DNA of 64,000 nucleotides from Saccharomycopsis phalli (taxonomy: Eukaryota > Ascomycota > Saccharomycetes > Ascoideales > Saccharomycopsidaceae), in contig CP073212.1 of NCBI GenBank assembly GCA_020342235.1, forward strand, positions 1,240,001-1,304,000. The letters run 5' to 3'. This document shows positions 63,526-64,000 of this stretch, piece by piece. A model generated the notes under the pieces. The model saw only the letters and a list, made by a program, of their open reading frames with translations, was not told the DNA's origin and did no database searches. A program made the translations under genes and the position numbers. Each line of letters opens with the position of its first letter. The first letter of the stretch is position 1.

Positions 63526-64000
63526 TGTTAATGAGGTACTGAAAAATTATAAGCTCTATTTATACTAGTAGCTGGAAATCGCCTATAATATAGCCCAATC
63601 AATTCTTGCCGTATTTAGTCAATCTTCGGCATCAATAATTCCACAGCCGTTAGCCTCATTTTATACTTGTTATAACTCATACCAAAAGAAAATTGCAAAC
63701 CACTTATTGCCAAATTCACAATAATAGCAATATTATATTCCATATATGAATATTCCTTTGGGCTAAAGTAAACCTTCAGCCCAAGTCAGGTTATCACGAC
63801 AAAATATCCATTCATGATTTCTGAACTCAACGATTCCAGTATGCATGGTCATGCGTTTTAATGCCCTGTCAAAGGCAAGTGCTAACCAAAATCTATAGTA
63901 CACCGCCGTACAATGGTTTCAAGAAAAATTTGGATAGCTCAGAAGCTGAATTAAAGGCCAAAGTGGGTAACTTAATTCAAGGTTCGAAAAATAACTCGCG
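63526..64000. other. Protease-like gene promoter and window edge
   Basis: AT-rich upstream sequence with TATAAATAG (minus strand, 63556-63564). No coding frame is supported before the window ends. Confidence 0.6.

Overview
The window reads as nuclear DNA of a budding yeast (Saccharomycotina). Its long intron-poor genes match yeast families: BRL1/BRR6, SHY1, ZRT3, CDC11, IRA2, L-asparaginase, MIH1, ADH1, GIG1 (DUF3605) and ROM2. A CTG-clade yeast (Debaryomycetaceae/Metschnikowiaceae) fits best but is not proven. In-frame CTG is absent from ADH1 and occurs once in CDC11, a gene otherwise rich in G/C-ending codons. GIG1-type proteins are known from Candida, and there is a scrap of a LINE. Species cannot be named from the sequence alone.

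Layout. 0-10 kb: BRL1 (-), SHY1 (-), two very old LTR scraps, ZRT3 (+), a 2.6-kb gene-free stretch and the septin CDC11 (-), which has a likely 5'-UTR intron. 11-19 kb: a very large RasGAP gene, IRA2 (-), with an in-frame 21-bp minisatellite. 20-27 kb: an accessory island with a tandemly duplicated secreted-protein gene (one copy open, one interrupted), LTR pieces in both orientations, a LINE remnant and a tRNA-like sequence. 28-40 kb: asparaginase (-), MIH1 (-), a small protein with possible CDK and PP1 motifs (+), a small signal-peptide protein (+), an endonuclease/exonuclease/phosphatase-fold protein (+) and a C2H2 zinc-finger protein (+), separated by unrelated minisatellites. 42.7-47.5 kb: Ty1/copia fossils. 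47.6-53.2 kb: ADH1 (-), a 3.9-kb gene-free stretch and GIG1 (+). 53.8-60.4 kb: a 67-residue CxxC protein (-), a 3.5-kb gene-free stretch and the RhoGEF ROM2 (-). 60.5-62 kb: another Ty1/copia fossil. 62.3-63.5 kb: a secreted aspartyl-protease-like protein whose two catalytic signatures are both altered.

No operon-like linkage is expected or seen. Themes recur by coincidence: Ras/Rho signalling (IRA2, ROM2), bud-neck and cell-cycle control (CDC11, MIH1), metal and respiration (ZRT3, SHY1) and secreted proteins (asparaginase, duplicated pair, protease-like). The least explained content is the LTR-flanked secreted-protein duplication, the protease-like gene beside a retroelement fossil, and the long gene-free intervals.
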